A DNA stretch of 64,000 nucleotides from Asterias amurensis (GCF_032118995.1 NC_092653.1:21533202-21597201), one strand, 5' to 3'; numbered from the stretch's first letter, positions 26,459 to 35,753 are shown. Notes: generated from the sequence alone by a model not told the origin. Numbers and translations: made by a program.

Positions 26459-29400
26459 TGATGATAATAGTTGCATCTGTTATAGCGCACATATCCGTCA
26501 CTCAGTGACGCTCAAGGATGCTTTTCACACAGTATTTATGTGGGACTATAACATTTGAATTAGGAAACCTACTCCTTTTGTTAAAACAATGTTATGGTTT
26601 ACAAGGTGCTGTGGTGCAATATGCTGCCATCAAACCTGGGTTCTTGTATGTCTTTTACACAACACACAGGATCAGCGGCTTTATGTCCCATCCGAATGAC
26701 TAAAAAAACTACATATCTTCAGAGGGAGCTGCTCCTCACAATGTTTTTAATATCAACCTCTCCCACTTACTCATTATTAAGTAAGGTTTTATGATAACAA
26801 CTATTTTGAATAACTACCAATAGTGTCCACTGCCTTTAAGTTCACTTATGAGGCTTTCTTGGTTTCATACAATACCAGAAATAATAACTGTTTACCGACG
26901 TTTTTTTAGGAGCACACAGAGGTGAACCGGAGGGAAGCAAATACGGGCGTGACGTATTCAGTTGGTATGGTGATGAGGCATGTAAGGTAATTGTACATTT
27001 TTATTTATTCTAACCCTTTTATAAAATCGCACCAATTTTTCTTGATTACTTTGTTAGCTGCTAGTCTCTGCTTCACACAATCCTATAATGATCTTTTTTT
27101 TGCATTTAATCTGTCACTTCATTTAAACTATTCCTGAATTCCTTGCAACTATTTCATCTCATTATATTCTTTGACCATTTCTCAACCACACATTCTGTGC
27201 ATTTGATATGTGATGATTTGTTGTTGTGCATTTGAATTGTAATGATTTGTTGTGCATTTGATCTGTAATGATTTGATTTGCATTTGATCTGTAATGATTT
27301 GATGTGCATTTGATCTGAAATGATTTAATTGTGCATTTGATCTGTAATGATTTGATGTGCATATGATCTGTAATGATTTTATTGTGCATTTGATTTGATC
27401 TGAAATAATTTGTTTTGCATTTGATCTGTAATGATTTGATGTGCATTTGATCTGTATTGGTTTGTTGTGAACTTGATTTGAACTTGATTTATTGTGCATT
27501 TAATTTGAAATGATTTATTGTGCATTTGAATTGAAATAATTTGATGTGCATTTGAACTGAAATGATTTGATGTGCATTTGATCTGTATTGATTTGATTTG
27601 AACTTGATTTGAAATGATTTATTGTGCATTTGATCTGAAATGATTTGATGTGCATTTGATCTGTAATGATTTATTGTGCATTTGATTTGAAATGATTTGA
27701 TGTGCATTTGATCTGTAATGATTTGATGTGCATTTGATCTGTATTGATTTGATTTGAACTTGATTTGAAATGATTTATTGTGCATTTGATCTGAAATAAT
27801 TTGTTGTGCATTTGATCTGTAATGACTTATTGTGCATTTGATTTGAAATGATTTGATGTGCATTTGATCTGTAATGATTTGATGTGCATTTGATCTGAAA
27901 TGATTTGATGTGCATTTGATCTGTAATGACTTATTGCGCATTTGATTTGAAATGATTTGATGTGCATTTGATCTGTAATGATTTGATGTGCATTTGATCT
28001 GAAATAATTTGTTTTGCATTTGATCTGTACTGATTTGTTGTGCATTTGATCTGTAATGATTTGTTGTGCATTTGATCTGTAATGATTTATTGTGCATTTG
28101 ATCTGTAATGATTTATTGTGCATTTGATCTGTAATGATTTGATGTGCATTTGATCTGAAATGATTTGATGTGCATTTGATCTGAAATGATTTGATGTGCA
28201 TTTGATTTGCATTTATTTTGCATTTGATCTGAAATGATTTGATATGCATTTGATCTGAAATGATTTGTTGTGCATTTGATCTGTAATGATTTGTCTTGCA
28301 TAATGTGACAATCATTTTTCCAATTTTATTACATTCTCCCGACAGCAAAAGCTGTTTATAATGCGGTACTTTCACCGTTATACAAATGAATGTGTTTTTA
28401 CAATTTCACATTTGTATGTTGGCCTTGCCTACACTTGTTCAATTGATAATAGTTTGATTTGGAAAGCACCAAATATGTGTAGAAACGTCATTCTTTGCTT
28501 GTACAATTATAATTTCCTTAATAAATTTAAATGGATGCCTTTTTCGCTTATACAATTGCTGTATTATGAAAATTAACTGATATCCTAAATATTTTCTGAT
28601 TTAAACATAACTTAGCTTAAAGATTTATCGAAATAACAGGCCTAGCTGATATAATTGTTCATTTAATGGTTTGCCATCCAAAACTGTTTTGTGATTTTAA
28701 CTTTGGTAAATATATATATTTTGGGGGTTGAACAAAGAATTGACTAGAGTGGGATTCGAACCAATGACAGGGCACCATGGAAGTTTCCCTTGTGGTTTAT
28801 GTTAATATAAAATAAATAAAAAACCCAAAATATCAGGCCTAGCTAATATAGTGATTGTTCATTTAATGATTTGCCATCCACAAATGTTTTCTGATTTAAA
28901 CTTTTGTAAATGTTGTCTTGTTCCTGGGTAGGTACCATTATTCCTGTGTGATATACGGGTGGGATTCAGTGTGTAAATTATCTCGGCAATGGCAGAGACA
29001 GATGGGAGTGGATCAACTTCCAAATAAAGAGAATCAACCGTTCTACAACGTCTTGGTCTCGGACTCCTCAAGCAGATATGCAGCACAGGGTAAACAATAA
29101 ACAATGTCAGGACTAAATAAGGAACACAGACTAGAAATTGGTGACTTAAAGGCAGTGGACACTATTGGTAATTACTCAAAATAATTATTAGCATAAAACC
29201 TTACTTGGTAATGACTTAATGGGGAGAGGTTGATAGTAAAAAACATTGTGAGAAACGGCTCCCTCTTAAGTGGCATAGTTTTGGAGAAAGAAGTAATTTT
29301 CCACAAATTTGATGATCTCAAGTTTAGAATTTGAGGTCTCGAAATCAAGCATCTGAAAGCACACAACTTCTTGTGACAAGGGTGTTTTACTTTCTTTATT

Positions 29401-30724
29401 ACCTTGCAACTTCAACGACCGATTGAGCTCAAATTTTCACAGGTTTGTTATTTTATGCATATGTTTAGATATACCAAGTGAGAAGACTGGTCTTTGACGT
29501 TTACCAATAGTGTCCAGTGTCATTAAGCCCGGTTCTGCGAATATGAATGCAAAGCAAATGTTGATGTCACAAATTCGCAAGGAATAATTCGCAGTAGTTC
29601 AACTCTGCTCAACTCTCTTCAGAATATCGCTGCGAAAGGAGAGTTGTGACGTCAAATTCACGTCAAATTCGCTTCGCATTCGCAGGAAGTACATGAATGC
29701 ACCGGGCTAAAGGTTTGGCGACAGTACGTCTAAATTTCAGTTAGTAAAGTAAAGACCTCATGCACAATGCTCAGCGCAGTCACACATGTCCATCCTATCC
29801 ACCAGTTTAGGCGTCAAAATCATACACAAACATGCACAAAAGATTTGACTGTCAACATATTGGGAAAAGAAAACGCGCGTTGTTCGGAGATGCGTTCTGC
29901 GTTGTTTAAGGGGTCTACCAGCTGTAGTTTGTTGATCTGGCTCCAGTTTTTGCAGCGGCTTATTTAGCAAGGAAATTAAGCACTTTTTGAGAAAAGCATG
30001 AAGCTTCTAGCATAGTTAGGTTGGACCATATGGTACATTTTTAGATGTAGTGGGAAGTCAGATTCGACCTCTGATGACCTTGAGAGGTCAAAATCCAAAA
30101 TGGCCGCCAATCCGCCTGGTCTTATGTAAAAACATGCTTAACTTTTGAACCAAATAGTCTAGACAAACGCTGAAGTTAAGCGTGTTTTTACATTAGAATA
30201 GGCAGATTGGCGGCCATGTTGAATTTGACCTCTCAAGGTCTATTCTGATTTCCCTCCACATCTAAAACTGATCCTTATGGTCTGAACTAATTATGCTAGA
30301 AGTTTCATGCTTTTCTCAAAAAATGCACAATCTTCATAATATGGAAGCTTATCCCCTACTATCACAAGTTTATTATTTTATGCAATATGGTTGGATTTGC
30401 CAAGTGACTGCAATTCACTCTTTGACTACAATGGTCTTTTCTTTACAATAAACCATTTGAAATTGAATCAAACCAACTATCAACCTGCTTCTGGAGAATG
30501 AGCGAGAGTGAGAGAAAATATAAACCCACTTTTCATCAACTTTTTTGCTTTCAGAAAATTTGGAGTACATTGATGATCCGATTGCAATAACACACCCTGA
30601 GATTGGCAGATACTTTGAAGAGTTCACCAAAAAGTGTTATCTGCCAAATACGGAACTAGCGAAGCAATATCCAGACGATGCTGCAGTTACGACTGTTAAG
30701 AGCTCAGAACTCTTCACTGATTAA
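13866..30724 (+). CDS. FBXO21: FBXO21 orthologue: F-box only protein 21 (12 coding exons, complete)
   Basis: Exons read by eye: 13866-14068, 15676-15924, 16434-16558, 18767-18907, 20616-20746, 22385-22518, 23923-24126, 24780-24894, 26257-26367, 26910-26986, 28932-29089, 30555-30724. All junctions are GT-AG and the phases join into 605 uninterrupted codons, close to human FBXO21 (about 628). Exon 1 encodes an F-box (about residues 19-63, FLPTEVISLILKN...ELWKVKLF), which in this family docks to SKP1 of an SCF ubiquitin ligase. Exons 4-6 encode the transglutaminase-like/SirB1-type region (KLGIPITLCILY and NFPGHFMLSW in exon 6, about residues 284-328). Exons 10-12 encode a YccV/HspQ-like domain (about 483-585, GVTYSVGMVMRH...RYHYSCVIYGWD). 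The start ATG has G at +4 and a plausible F-box follows at once. Introns are loaded with repeats; the exon 9 donor abuts a (TAA)n run. Identity rests on domain order and recognisable family sequence. 5' and 3' UTRs are not delimited. Confidence 0.95.
14497..14616. repeat. Palindromic element in FBXO21 intron 1
   Basis: TTCCGTATGGGACTATGGTG at the left and AGTGGCGCCATACGGAA at the right, with TTTTTCACTCA / TGAAAAAG inside. Confidence 0.65.
14665..15162. mobile_element. Inverted-repeat element (~500 bp) in FBXO21 intron 1
   Basis: AGTTGCGATAACGTAACCCT at 14665 and AGGGTTACGTTATTGCAACT ending at 15162. Carries an internal poly-C run and a second GGAGGGTTACG copy near 14740. Confidence 0.65.
15946..16294 (+). 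mobile_element. Family-C MITE in FBXO21 intron 2
   Basis: TTAAAGGTCTATGTACTTTT to AAAAGTACCCAAATACTTTAA-type end. The whole 349 bp is a near-palindrome (TGTCCACAG near one end, CTGTGGACA near the other). It starts about 22 bases after the exon 2 donor. Confidence 0.88.
16599..17126 (+). mobile_element. Family-D element, copy 1 in FBXO21 intron 3
   Basis: ATTCATAAATATCTCAGACA, CACGTGGGTGTGTATAAACC, TATTTATGAATGGGAATCAA, then a hairpin around GTTTTCAACTAGTGGTTTAA and TTAAACCACTAGTTGAAAAC. Confidence 0.8.
17129..17516 (-). mobile_element. Family-A MITE in FBXO21 intron 3
   Basis: TTAAAGACGCTGGACACTAT to ATAGTGTCCACTGCCTTTAA. Directly abuts the family-D element ending at 17126. Confidence 0.9.
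17583..17890 (+). repeat. SINE-2 copy (tRNA-like head, (TTA)n tail)
   Basis: Head GGGTGTCATGGCCGAACGG; then GAGCAAGACACTTGACTA, CTCTCCACCCAGACATAAAT, GGCTGTATACTCCCCAGGGA and a TTATTATTATTATTATTG tail. Complete copy in FBXO21 intron 3. Confidence 0.7.
17962..18152 (+). repeat. SINE-3 copy (tRNA-like head)
   Basis: CTGGGCAATCTCAGTGGTCT, TAGAATTGCAAGGGTCGTGG, a B box GGGTTCGAATCCC, then ACAGGACTCGGGGGAAAGTA. Same order as the minus-strand copies near 9129 and 34508. Confidence 0.65.
18156..18691 (+). mobile_element. Family-D element, copy 2 in FBXO21 intron 3
   Basis: CATTCATAAATACCTAAGAC to CACACATTGATTCCC. Same orientation and near-identical 3' hairpin to copy 1, about 1.56 kb away. Confidence 0.8.
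19081..19222. mobile_element. Palindromic MITE in FBXO21 intron 4
   Basis: AAGGCCGGATCTGAATTGGC and ATCAATTCGAACACGGCCT ends. The inner GGCTACGGC / GCCGTAGCC also pair. Confidence 0.7.
19376..20070 (-). mobile_element. CR1-like LINE 3' fragment, interrupted by a SINE
   Basis: Minus-strand translation gives two LINE pieces: LDSCNSLLYGLPDSKLNKLQ with RIQNRAARLAAR (about 19870-20060), and HRLHWLPTKDRIEFKLMLLT with DYISELI (about 19376-19500). These are adjacent in normal LINEs but are separated here by an antisense SINE-1 at about 19505-19868. Located in FBXO21 intron 4. Confidence 0.7.
19505..19868 (-). repeat. SINE-1 inserted in the LINE fragment
   Basis: Antisense SINE-1: a (TAA)n tail at 19507-19518, then GTAGCACCTTATATAAGGG, GCCACAGCCAGGAACACCGG, GGACACAAGTGTCACGGCTG. 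Same order as at 3480-3800. Confidence 0.65.
20075..20240 (-). mobile_element. Family-A MITE fragment
   Basis: GTTCGTGCAACAAGTGTGTT, CAAATTTTCACAGGTTTGTT and GATACACCAAGTGAGAATAC match the 3' half of family A. A short duplicate of its end (TTCACAGGTTTGTTATTTGA) recurs at 20262. Confidence 0.65.
20328..20545. mobile_element. MITE with GACCCTTCCCATGAAATATG ends
   Basis: GACCCTTCCCATGAAATATG and CATATTTCATGGGAAGGGTC are near-exact inverted ends, 218 bp apart. Confidence 0.8.
20867..21409. mobile_element. Foldback element (~540 bp) in FBXO21 intron 5
   Basis: GCGGAAAACTTTCTCAAATC left, GAAAATTTTCCGC right. Long arms share AATTTCAACAGATTCACATT / AATGTGAATCTGTTGAAATT and AATGCAGCTCCCAACGTT / TGTTGGGAGCTGCATT. 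Confidence 0.8.
22086..22228. mobile_element. Palindromic MITE (~140 bp) in FBXO21 intron 5
   Basis: ACAATTGTTGCACGCTGTGA and TCACAGCGTGCAACAATTGT are perfect inverted ends; GGTCCATGG / CCATGGATC pair further in. Confidence 0.85.
22582..22968 (+). mobile_element. Family-A MITE in FBXO21 intron 6
   Basis: TTAAAGGCAGTGGACACTAT to ATAGTGTCCACTGCCTTTAA. Confidence 0.9.
23077..23190 (-). mobile_element. Family-A MITE fragment
   Basis: CGTTTCTCACAATGTTTTAT to ATAGTGTCCAGTATCTTTAA; one end only. Confidence 0.75.
23365..23758. mobile_element. Long palindrome (~390 bp) in FBXO21 intron 6
   Basis: Nested copies of CCAGGACGAACGTGGG in both directions. Arms share GACCCGAGGTGCACTGACAT-like and AGAAGGCT...GATG(A/T)GTCT sequence around a centre near 23560. 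The GGGTCGACCCAGGGAAGCTA block follows at 23767. Confidence 0.85.
24245..24357 (-). mobile_element. Family-A MITE fragment
   Basis: GTAATTGTCAAAGACTAGTC to GTCGTCGAAGTTGCGAGATA; terminal TTAA lost. Confidence 0.7.
24497..24640 (+). repeat. Dispersed 'GCGGTAACACCATGTGTGT' repeat
   Basis: TTGCAGTAACACCATGTGTG, TCTACTTGCCAGGTAGAGTT and TTCTTTAGAGAACTGTCATG. Related copies: 31022-31110, 46634-46678 and 46998-47072. Confidence 0.65.
24910..25284 (+). mobile_element. Family-B MITE in FBXO21 intron 8
   Basis: TTAAAGCCATTGGACACTTT to AAAGTGTCCAATGGCTTTAA. It starts 16 bases after the exon 8 donor. Confidence 0.9.
25466..25860 (+). repeat. SINE-2 copy interrupted by a chimeric MITE
   Basis: Intact-looking head (GGTGTCATGGCCGAGTGG, GTGGGTTCGGGTCCTGG) to 25562. 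A MITE follows at 25563-25700 between two TTAA. The SINE body then resumes (TTCTCTTCACCCAGGGGTAT, TTGTATACTCCCCTGGGAG). Confidence 0.65.
25563..25700 (+). mobile_element. Chimeric MITE: family-C left end, family-B right end
   Basis: Left TTAAAGGATTTGGGTACTTT and ACACAATGTCCACAGATTTA are family C. Right GATACACGCAGTGTGGGCCT and AAAGGGTCCAATGGCTTTAA are family B. TTAA on both sides; host sequence is SINE-2. Confidence 0.75.
25875..26108. mobile_element. MITE with GCCCAATTTCATAGAGCTGC ends
   Basis: GCCCAATTTCATAGAGCTGC and GCAGCTCTATGAAATTGGGC are perfect inverted ends, 234 bp. Single ends of the same family occur near 5283, 21615 and 40480. Confidence 0.88.
26368..26456 (+). repeat. (TAA)n microsatellite at the FBXO21 exon 9 donor
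   Basis: About 29 ATA/TAA units start within the splice donor itself (CAG|GTAATAATAA). It is the A/T-rich tail of the antisense SINE-1 that follows. Confidence 0.95.
26457..26700 (-). repeat. SINE-1 copy, antisense, in FBXO21 intron 9
   Basis: TTATAGCGCACATATCCGTC, GGTTTACAAGGTGCTGTGG and TTTATGTCCCATCCGAATGA match the 3480-3800 copy in order. The head is missing and a MITE fragment follows. Confidence 0.6.
26701..26840 (-). mobile_element. Family-A MITE fragment in FBXO21 intron 9
   Basis: CTTCAGAGGGAGCTGCTCCT to ATAGTGTCCACTGCCTTTAA; it follows the SINE-1 copy. Confidence 0.75.
27190..28305. repeat. 26-bp tandem repeat array in FBXO21 intron 10
   Basis: About 42 imperfect copies of GATGTGCATTTGATCTGTAA + TGATTT. 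Main variants are GAAATGATTT versus GTAATGATTT and GATG versus TTG. Because 26 is not a multiple of 3, three units make one 26-residue period; the minus strand is stop-free over long spans in more than one frame. No sign of coding function. Confidence 0.95.
29146..29526 (+). mobile_element. Family-A MITE in FBXO21 intron 11
   Basis: TTAAAGGCAGTGGACACTAT to ATAGTGTCCAGTGTCATTAA. It starts about 55 bases after the exon 11 donor. Confidence 0.9.
29526..29708. mobile_element. Palindromic MITE (~180 bp) in FBXO21 intron 11
   Basis: AGCCCGGTTCTGCGAATATG left, ATGAATGCACCGGGCT right; AAATTCGC/GCGAATTT-type pairing inside. Starts at the TTAA end of the family-A MITE. Confidence 0.65.
29980..30326. 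mobile_element. Foldback MITE (~350 bp) in FBXO21 intron 11
   Basis: GAGAAAAGCATGAAGCTTCT left, AGAAGTTTCATGCTTTTCTC right. Arms of about 150 bp share ATGGCCGCCAATC / GATTGGCGGCCAT and GACCTTGAGAGGTC / GACCTCTCAAGGTC. Confidence 0.85.
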
Positions 30725-30796
30725 GCCTTCAGGATCCACTCTGAAACATGCAGTAGAGCCTTTTTCATATAAAATATTTTGTAACTTGAGAAATCT

Positions 30797-31017
30797 GTAA
30801 TGATAATAACAATCACCAGTTATGTAGCACTTTTTACACAAGAAGGGTGTCTCAAAGCACTTCCAACATCATTACCCCTGGTCACTGGCCATTTAACTCA
30901 TTCCTTAAACCATCTCAGCTCCCTGGGGAGTATACAGCCTGTGCAAGAAATATGCGCTACTCGGCTAAATCAATCACAAGAACCATCTCTGCTCTCAAAG
31001 GTATCCATTTACCCCTG
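30797..31017 (-). repeat. SINE-2 3' body, antisense, 3' of FBXO21
   Basis: ATAATAACAATCACCAGTTA, CTCAGCTCCCTGGGGAGTAT and CAAAGGTATCCATTTACCCC are the reverse complement of the SINE-2 body seen at 17583. Confidence 0.65.
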
Positions 31018-31129
31018 TAAACATGTATGTTTGGTTTGCGGTCTAGCGGTAACACCTTGGGTGTATCTAGTTGTCAGGTATATTTGGTTATTTAGAGAAC
31101 TGTCTTGCTTCATATTCTACTACTGTTGA

Positions 31130-31520
31130 GTAGACTCCTCCCCATCTACCGAGGTGTTGGGGGTTCGAATCCCACTCAAGCAATAAAGCCTTAGTTACAG
31201 GAACCAAACTAGAGGGTGGTCTTTAGTGCATGGTTAAGATATCTGGGTCAGAATGCAGGTGTTGGGGGATTCGAAACCCACCCAAGCAATATAGGCTTAA
31301 TTCCAGGAGTTGAACTAGACTCCACTGGATAAGATTGGTAGTCTAGTGGTGAAGTCAACTGCGTTAGAATGAGTGTGTTGGGGATTCGAATCCCACCCAA
31401 GCAATATAGCCTTGGAATTGAACATGACTCCACAACTAGTCATGCTAGCGGTACGGACATTACGGACGGTACGGACGGTGATTGGGGTTTGAATTACACC
31501 CAAGCAATATAGCCTTAATT
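31130..31520 (+). repeat. Tandem array of tRNA-like units 3' of FBXO21
   Basis: Four units, about 105-120 bp apart, each with a B-box-like GGGGTTCGAATCCCAC block followed by AAGCAATATAGCCTTAATT. The fuller units also carry TAGTCTAGTGGTGAAGTCAA, an A-box-like head. B-box blocks lie near 31150, 31268, 31382 and 31488. Confidence 0.6.
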
Positions 31521-32268
31521 ACAGGAATTGAACTAGACTCTGCTGGGTTACATGTAGCTTGCTGGTGGTCTTGTGGTATTGAGTCCTGAATTTATCTAGG
31601 AGATGTACCATGTATTGAACTGTTGAATGAAAGATGAGAAGTTGGAGCTTGAAATGGATGGGTTCATGAGCTTGGAGCCAATTAATTGCAAAGGTTAGGG
31701 AGTAACAACGTCTAGCCCTGGTGGCTTTACACTTTCGGGTTATACTACAGCTGTATCTGTATATAGCAAAGAGGACTAGTCCTATACATGTACATGTAGG
31801 GCTATAGGCGGGGTGGGTGGTATGTAAAGCTATGTTACTAGTATTTTTGATACGATATGGATGAAACTGATTATATTGTTGAAGATATTTCGAACTGAAT
31901 GAGTATAGTATATCAACATTTATTTGGTATAACTATACTATCATGTTTGAAAAGACTCCATTGTGCATAATAGTGTTGGGGGATCGGCAGGGGTGTTGAA
32001 TGTTTATTTTGTGTTTAGCAATTTACAGAGCAACTTTCCAGGCAGTTTAACCCACTGGTCCTATACATTGTTGAGGTATTATACGATTACTTTTGAAACA
32101 ATGTGCAGAGAGATTTTCATTGCACATAAAAGGAGGTCGTTCATTGGCCAACCTGTGCGCTGCGCATAAAAACTCTGTGCGTTTCCATGGTTTCATCATG
32201 GGTTTGCAAAGATCTTTAGTTTCTAAATCATCTCCTCCCACCACCCATTTGAGTTGTATAAAACAAAA

Positions 32269-32460
32269 GGCTATGGAGCAGGGAATTCTGTGCTTGCGTC
32301 AAGCGTATTTCGTGGGTTAGCGGGAAATTTTGGCTTGTGCGCGTGCGTACTCCACGTTACATTCTACGCTTGCACAGCTAGCACAGAAATTCGGCGCTTG
32401 CAGGTTAAGCGGCGAATGGTGATCGTAAGCGCAGAATTCGGTGGTAAGCAGAGCCATGAA
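32269..32460. mobile_element. Inverted-repeat element, diverged
   Basis: GGCTATGGAGCAGGGAATTC left versus GAATTCGGTGGTAAGCAGAG right, with GTGCTTGCG / CGTAAGCGC pairing. Confidence 0.4.
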
Positions 32461-32474
32461 ATTTGACCCATCCT

Positions 32475-32640
32475 CACTTGGTGTATCCCAACATATGCAT
32501 CAAATAACAAACCTGTGAATATTTTGGCTCAATTGGTCATCAAAGTTGCAAGAAAAACCAAAAAGAAAAAACCCCCTTGTTGCATAGAATTGTGTGCTTT
32601 CAGATGCCTGAGAAAGGCTTCAGGCATATTACAAAAAAAC
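32475..32640 (-). mobile_element. Family-A MITE fragment
   Basis: ACTTGGTGTATCCCAACATA and CAAAGTTGCAAGAAAAACCA to TGTGTGCTTTCAGATGCCTG; both TTAA ends lost. Confidence 0.65.
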
Positions 32641-32642
32641 TA

Positions 32643-33117
32643 TATTACAGAAATGGAGATGTCTAGTTTAAACTACTTTCACATCGCATTGAAAACAACT
32701 GTTGACTCAAACAACAACCAAAAACCATATAATCTGTTTGATATGATTTATGCATTTTATTTCCAACTATGTTTACCTGTAATGCCTTTGTACAACACTT
32801 GGTATGCTATACATATTGCACAATACAGCATCTACTTTAATATCATTGGGAAGGGGTACAGTTTTAAGGCGCTTCATAGGACATTAATAAGTATAAACCC
32901 AATAGAGATGTGGAACTTCACCATATTCACACGGCAGCCATCTTGGGTCTTGTTCCCTGTAAACAATGGTTTCGCAAGCATGCAATATTTGTCATGGTAC
33001 CCAGACTATTTCAGTCTGTTTGCTTTACTGGAAAGCATTAAAAATGTTAAAGCATTTCCGAGTTTTGTAACAACAATTTGGAAAGTATACACCCTTTTCA
33101 ATGAGTGGGCGAGCTAA
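32643..33117 (+). CDS. Unrecognised open frame, doubtful
   Basis: An open frame of about 158 codons starting MEMSSLNYFHIALKTTVDSN. Hydrophobic and aromatic-rich, with no domain I recognise. A longer start at 32515 lies in a decayed MITE and is certainly not coding. A/T-rich intergenic DNA can give such frames by chance, and I see no flanking splice sites or neighbours that support it. Confidence 0.12.
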
Positions 33118-34507
33118 CATTGAATTACTTATGGATGGGCAGTTAACCTGCCTGGGCCAGTCAGCAACCCTACTGGGCTGTGCTTGATCTAATTCAGTTC
33201 ACTGTTTGGCAAAGGAATTACATGGAGATAACAGGTGTGAGTTGCCAGAGGTAAATGATGTTTTTATTCTGGCCTCTTTCTTTATAATGGTACTTTACCG
33301 TAATGGTAGGGCACCATGCTTTCAAATGTCAATTGAGTCATTGTGTCAGAAACAACTTGTTGGTGTTTAACTCTCAAATTTGTGATCTTTTTCACTGAAT
33401 CATGTATATGCAATGTGCCAGTTACAAAAGGGTTTTATGTTTTAATATGACTGCCTCACTTTCAAAACATAATTAACACCAATAGGCACCACCCACTATA
33501 ACCATTTTCCCTGCTAATCACTGCTTAGCTAATAAGTTTGATAAGTAAGTTAACAGTCACCAGCTAGGCTGTAGGCAGCTGCAAGTGGCTTTAAAAGCCT
33601 TTCACAAGAGAGCTATTTAGCAAGGGTCCTTTGCTAATCTGAGCATGGTTGTAAAATTTTACAAAATGTACCTCGTGTGAAAGGATAACCACTTTTTCTA
33701 CTGTCCAAGTTCTCTTGAAATTTTACAACCATGCTAGAATTACGCAAGGGACCCAGTTAAATTGCTGTCGTGTGAATAGCACTTTACATGTACAAAATAT
33801 ACCCTTTTGGCTGCTAACATGGCTAAGTGCTAACATCTGCGATATCCATCATGTCCTGAATTCATACTTCCCAATATTTCCCTTGTCCTACAAAGAAATA
33901 AAACAAGTTCTATCAATATTAATATTCCCAGACATTCTTACTGAAATTAGTTGTGTTAGAATCATGTAAAAGGAGGCAATTCACAGGAAACCAGTTTCAT
34001 GCAACTTCAAAGATGAATGACAAAATGCGCAGCAATAGTAGCAGCAGGCATTTTTGAGACAAAAGTAACCCTTGTATAACCCATTCTATTTTTTTCTAGG
34101 TACATGTACATCAATACTTGATCAGTAGTCTGGCGCCATTTATCATATAATAGATGTATTCATTACAATAACTGAATACAGGGGACTATGCGGCCTAGAA
34201 AACAAACTAAACAAACTTAGTTTAACTAGAAAAATGCAAGCACGAAGCAGCATGGAACAATTTTAAACCAATTTTAAACCATTTTTTTTTGCGAAAATAA
34301 ATATTTGTTGGTGATGTGAGCAAAAGCAAAAGGGCTTACTGCGGAAATCTGTGCGTAAATTTACCATTCTCTGACTACATGGTAAGCGCCAAATTTCTGT
34401 TCTAGCTGTGTAAGCAATGAAAGAATGTGTAAAATTGGAACACACAAACACAAGCAAAACTTCCTTGCAAACCTTTGGATTATGAATATTTCTTTTGGTT
34501 TTTACCA
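33118..34507. other. Intergenic with a weak inverted repeat
   Basis: TGGTTGTAAAATTTTACAAA (33652) and GAAATTTTACAACCATGCTA (33718) face each other with CAAGGGTCC / GGGACCC outside, giving a degraded palindrome of about 33590-33800. Otherwise nothing recognised. Confidence 0.45.
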
Positions 34508-34705
34508 ATACACACTGATGTGTGTTAGCACTGTATACTCAGTACTTTCCCAAGTCCTGTGAAAAAAACATCACAGGCATTTACTCGGGTGGGATTTGAA
34601 CCCACGACCCTTGCAATTCTAGAGCAGTGTCTTACCAAATAGACTACCATGGTTGCCCGGTAGCTAGAGGCAGTTCTAATCCTATGTTTTGGCAGCAGGT
34701 CCTGC
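34508..34705 (-). repeat. SINE-3 copy, antisense
   Basis: ACTCGGGTGGGATTTGAACC, CACGACCCTTGCAATTCTAG and GTTGCCCGGTAGCTAGAGGC match the other two copies. Confidence 0.65.
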
Positions 34706-34953
34706 TGTGGATTATGCTTATACTAAGCATGGATTTGTCTATGTACTTCTGTAAGTGCTGATTTTGTGCATGTAAGCAGAGCCATGAACATTGGTCCAGA
34801 CTTACTGTTACATAATGCCTTTTGTTTCAATCTACATTATATGGGTAGATCTCAATAGTAAAATAAAACATTTAAAATCCAAAGCCAATTAAAAGTGCTT
34901 GTGCTGCTTTTGGATGTTGTGCTGCTTTTGGATGCAATATTTTACTTCACAAG

Positions 34954-35263
34954 TTAAAGAAAACATGTTGCCTTGGATCGGACGAGTTGGTCTATAAAAA
35001 GCGTTTGAAACTGTTATAAAATGCATGGTTGGAAAGATGTTTTAAAAGTAGAATACATAATCCACAAAAATTTGACTCCCATAAATGGCCGACCGTGTTA
35101 GTCGACGAGGTAAAATGAAAACCGTGCAATGTGAGACATGTTTGTGTGGATCATTGTATTCTACTTTTACAACATCTTTCTACCCATATGCATTTTATAA
35201 CAACCGGTTTCAAATGATTTTCAAAGACCAACTCGACCGATCCAAGGCAACACGTTCCTTTAA
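34954..35263. mobile_element. Family-E MITE (TTAA, ~310 bp)
   Basis: Left TTAAAGAAAACATGTTGCCT; right end read in reverse TTAAAGGAACGTGTTGCCTT. Both arms continue as GGATCGGACGAGTTGGTCT-like sequence. TTAA on both sides. Confidence 0.85.
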
Positions 35264-35753
35264 TGTGTTTGAAAAGTAATTTGTTTTTCTGGTTTGCAAT
35301 TTTACGAGACAAGCCCTTGTGATTATCAAGAATGTAACATAAAATTTCTTAATACAATAATAGTTGCATAAGGGATAAAGATTATTTTAGGTTTTAAGGG
35401 CAATTCAGAATGAGTCAATGATAAAATAAGTTGTTTTTAAACATTTAATGGTTTCACAGTAAGGAAATATCAACTGCTATGAGGGGCCAGTTAAAATTAT
35501 AGACACAAGGTGATGTCAAAACCATTGTTTTGACATCACCGAGGAAAATGCCCCGGGCACAGTCAACCATGACACCATCTGAGAAAAAGGGGGCCCAGCT
35601 ATTTCAATGACTCCACTTTTAACCAATCAGATTAGAGGATTCTGTACATGAGGAATGTAATCTATACACTTAAGAACAAGTACATTGTATTGCCTTAAAT
35701 GAACCAGATATTTTAGATCAAAAGATCTCCAACATCAGTAGCTTTTCCCTGGC

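Noticed and set aside
26227..26508. Poly-isoleucine and poly-tyrosine frames
   Set aside because: Translations of the (TAA)n microsatellite; only 26257-26367 is real coding (FBXO21 exon 9).
27182..28375. Long antisense open frames (up to about 200 codons) with repeating IKCTSNH / RSNAHQI peptides
   Set aside because: They are translations of a 26-bp tandem repeat whose unit has no stop on that strand; no start context, splice sites or domain.
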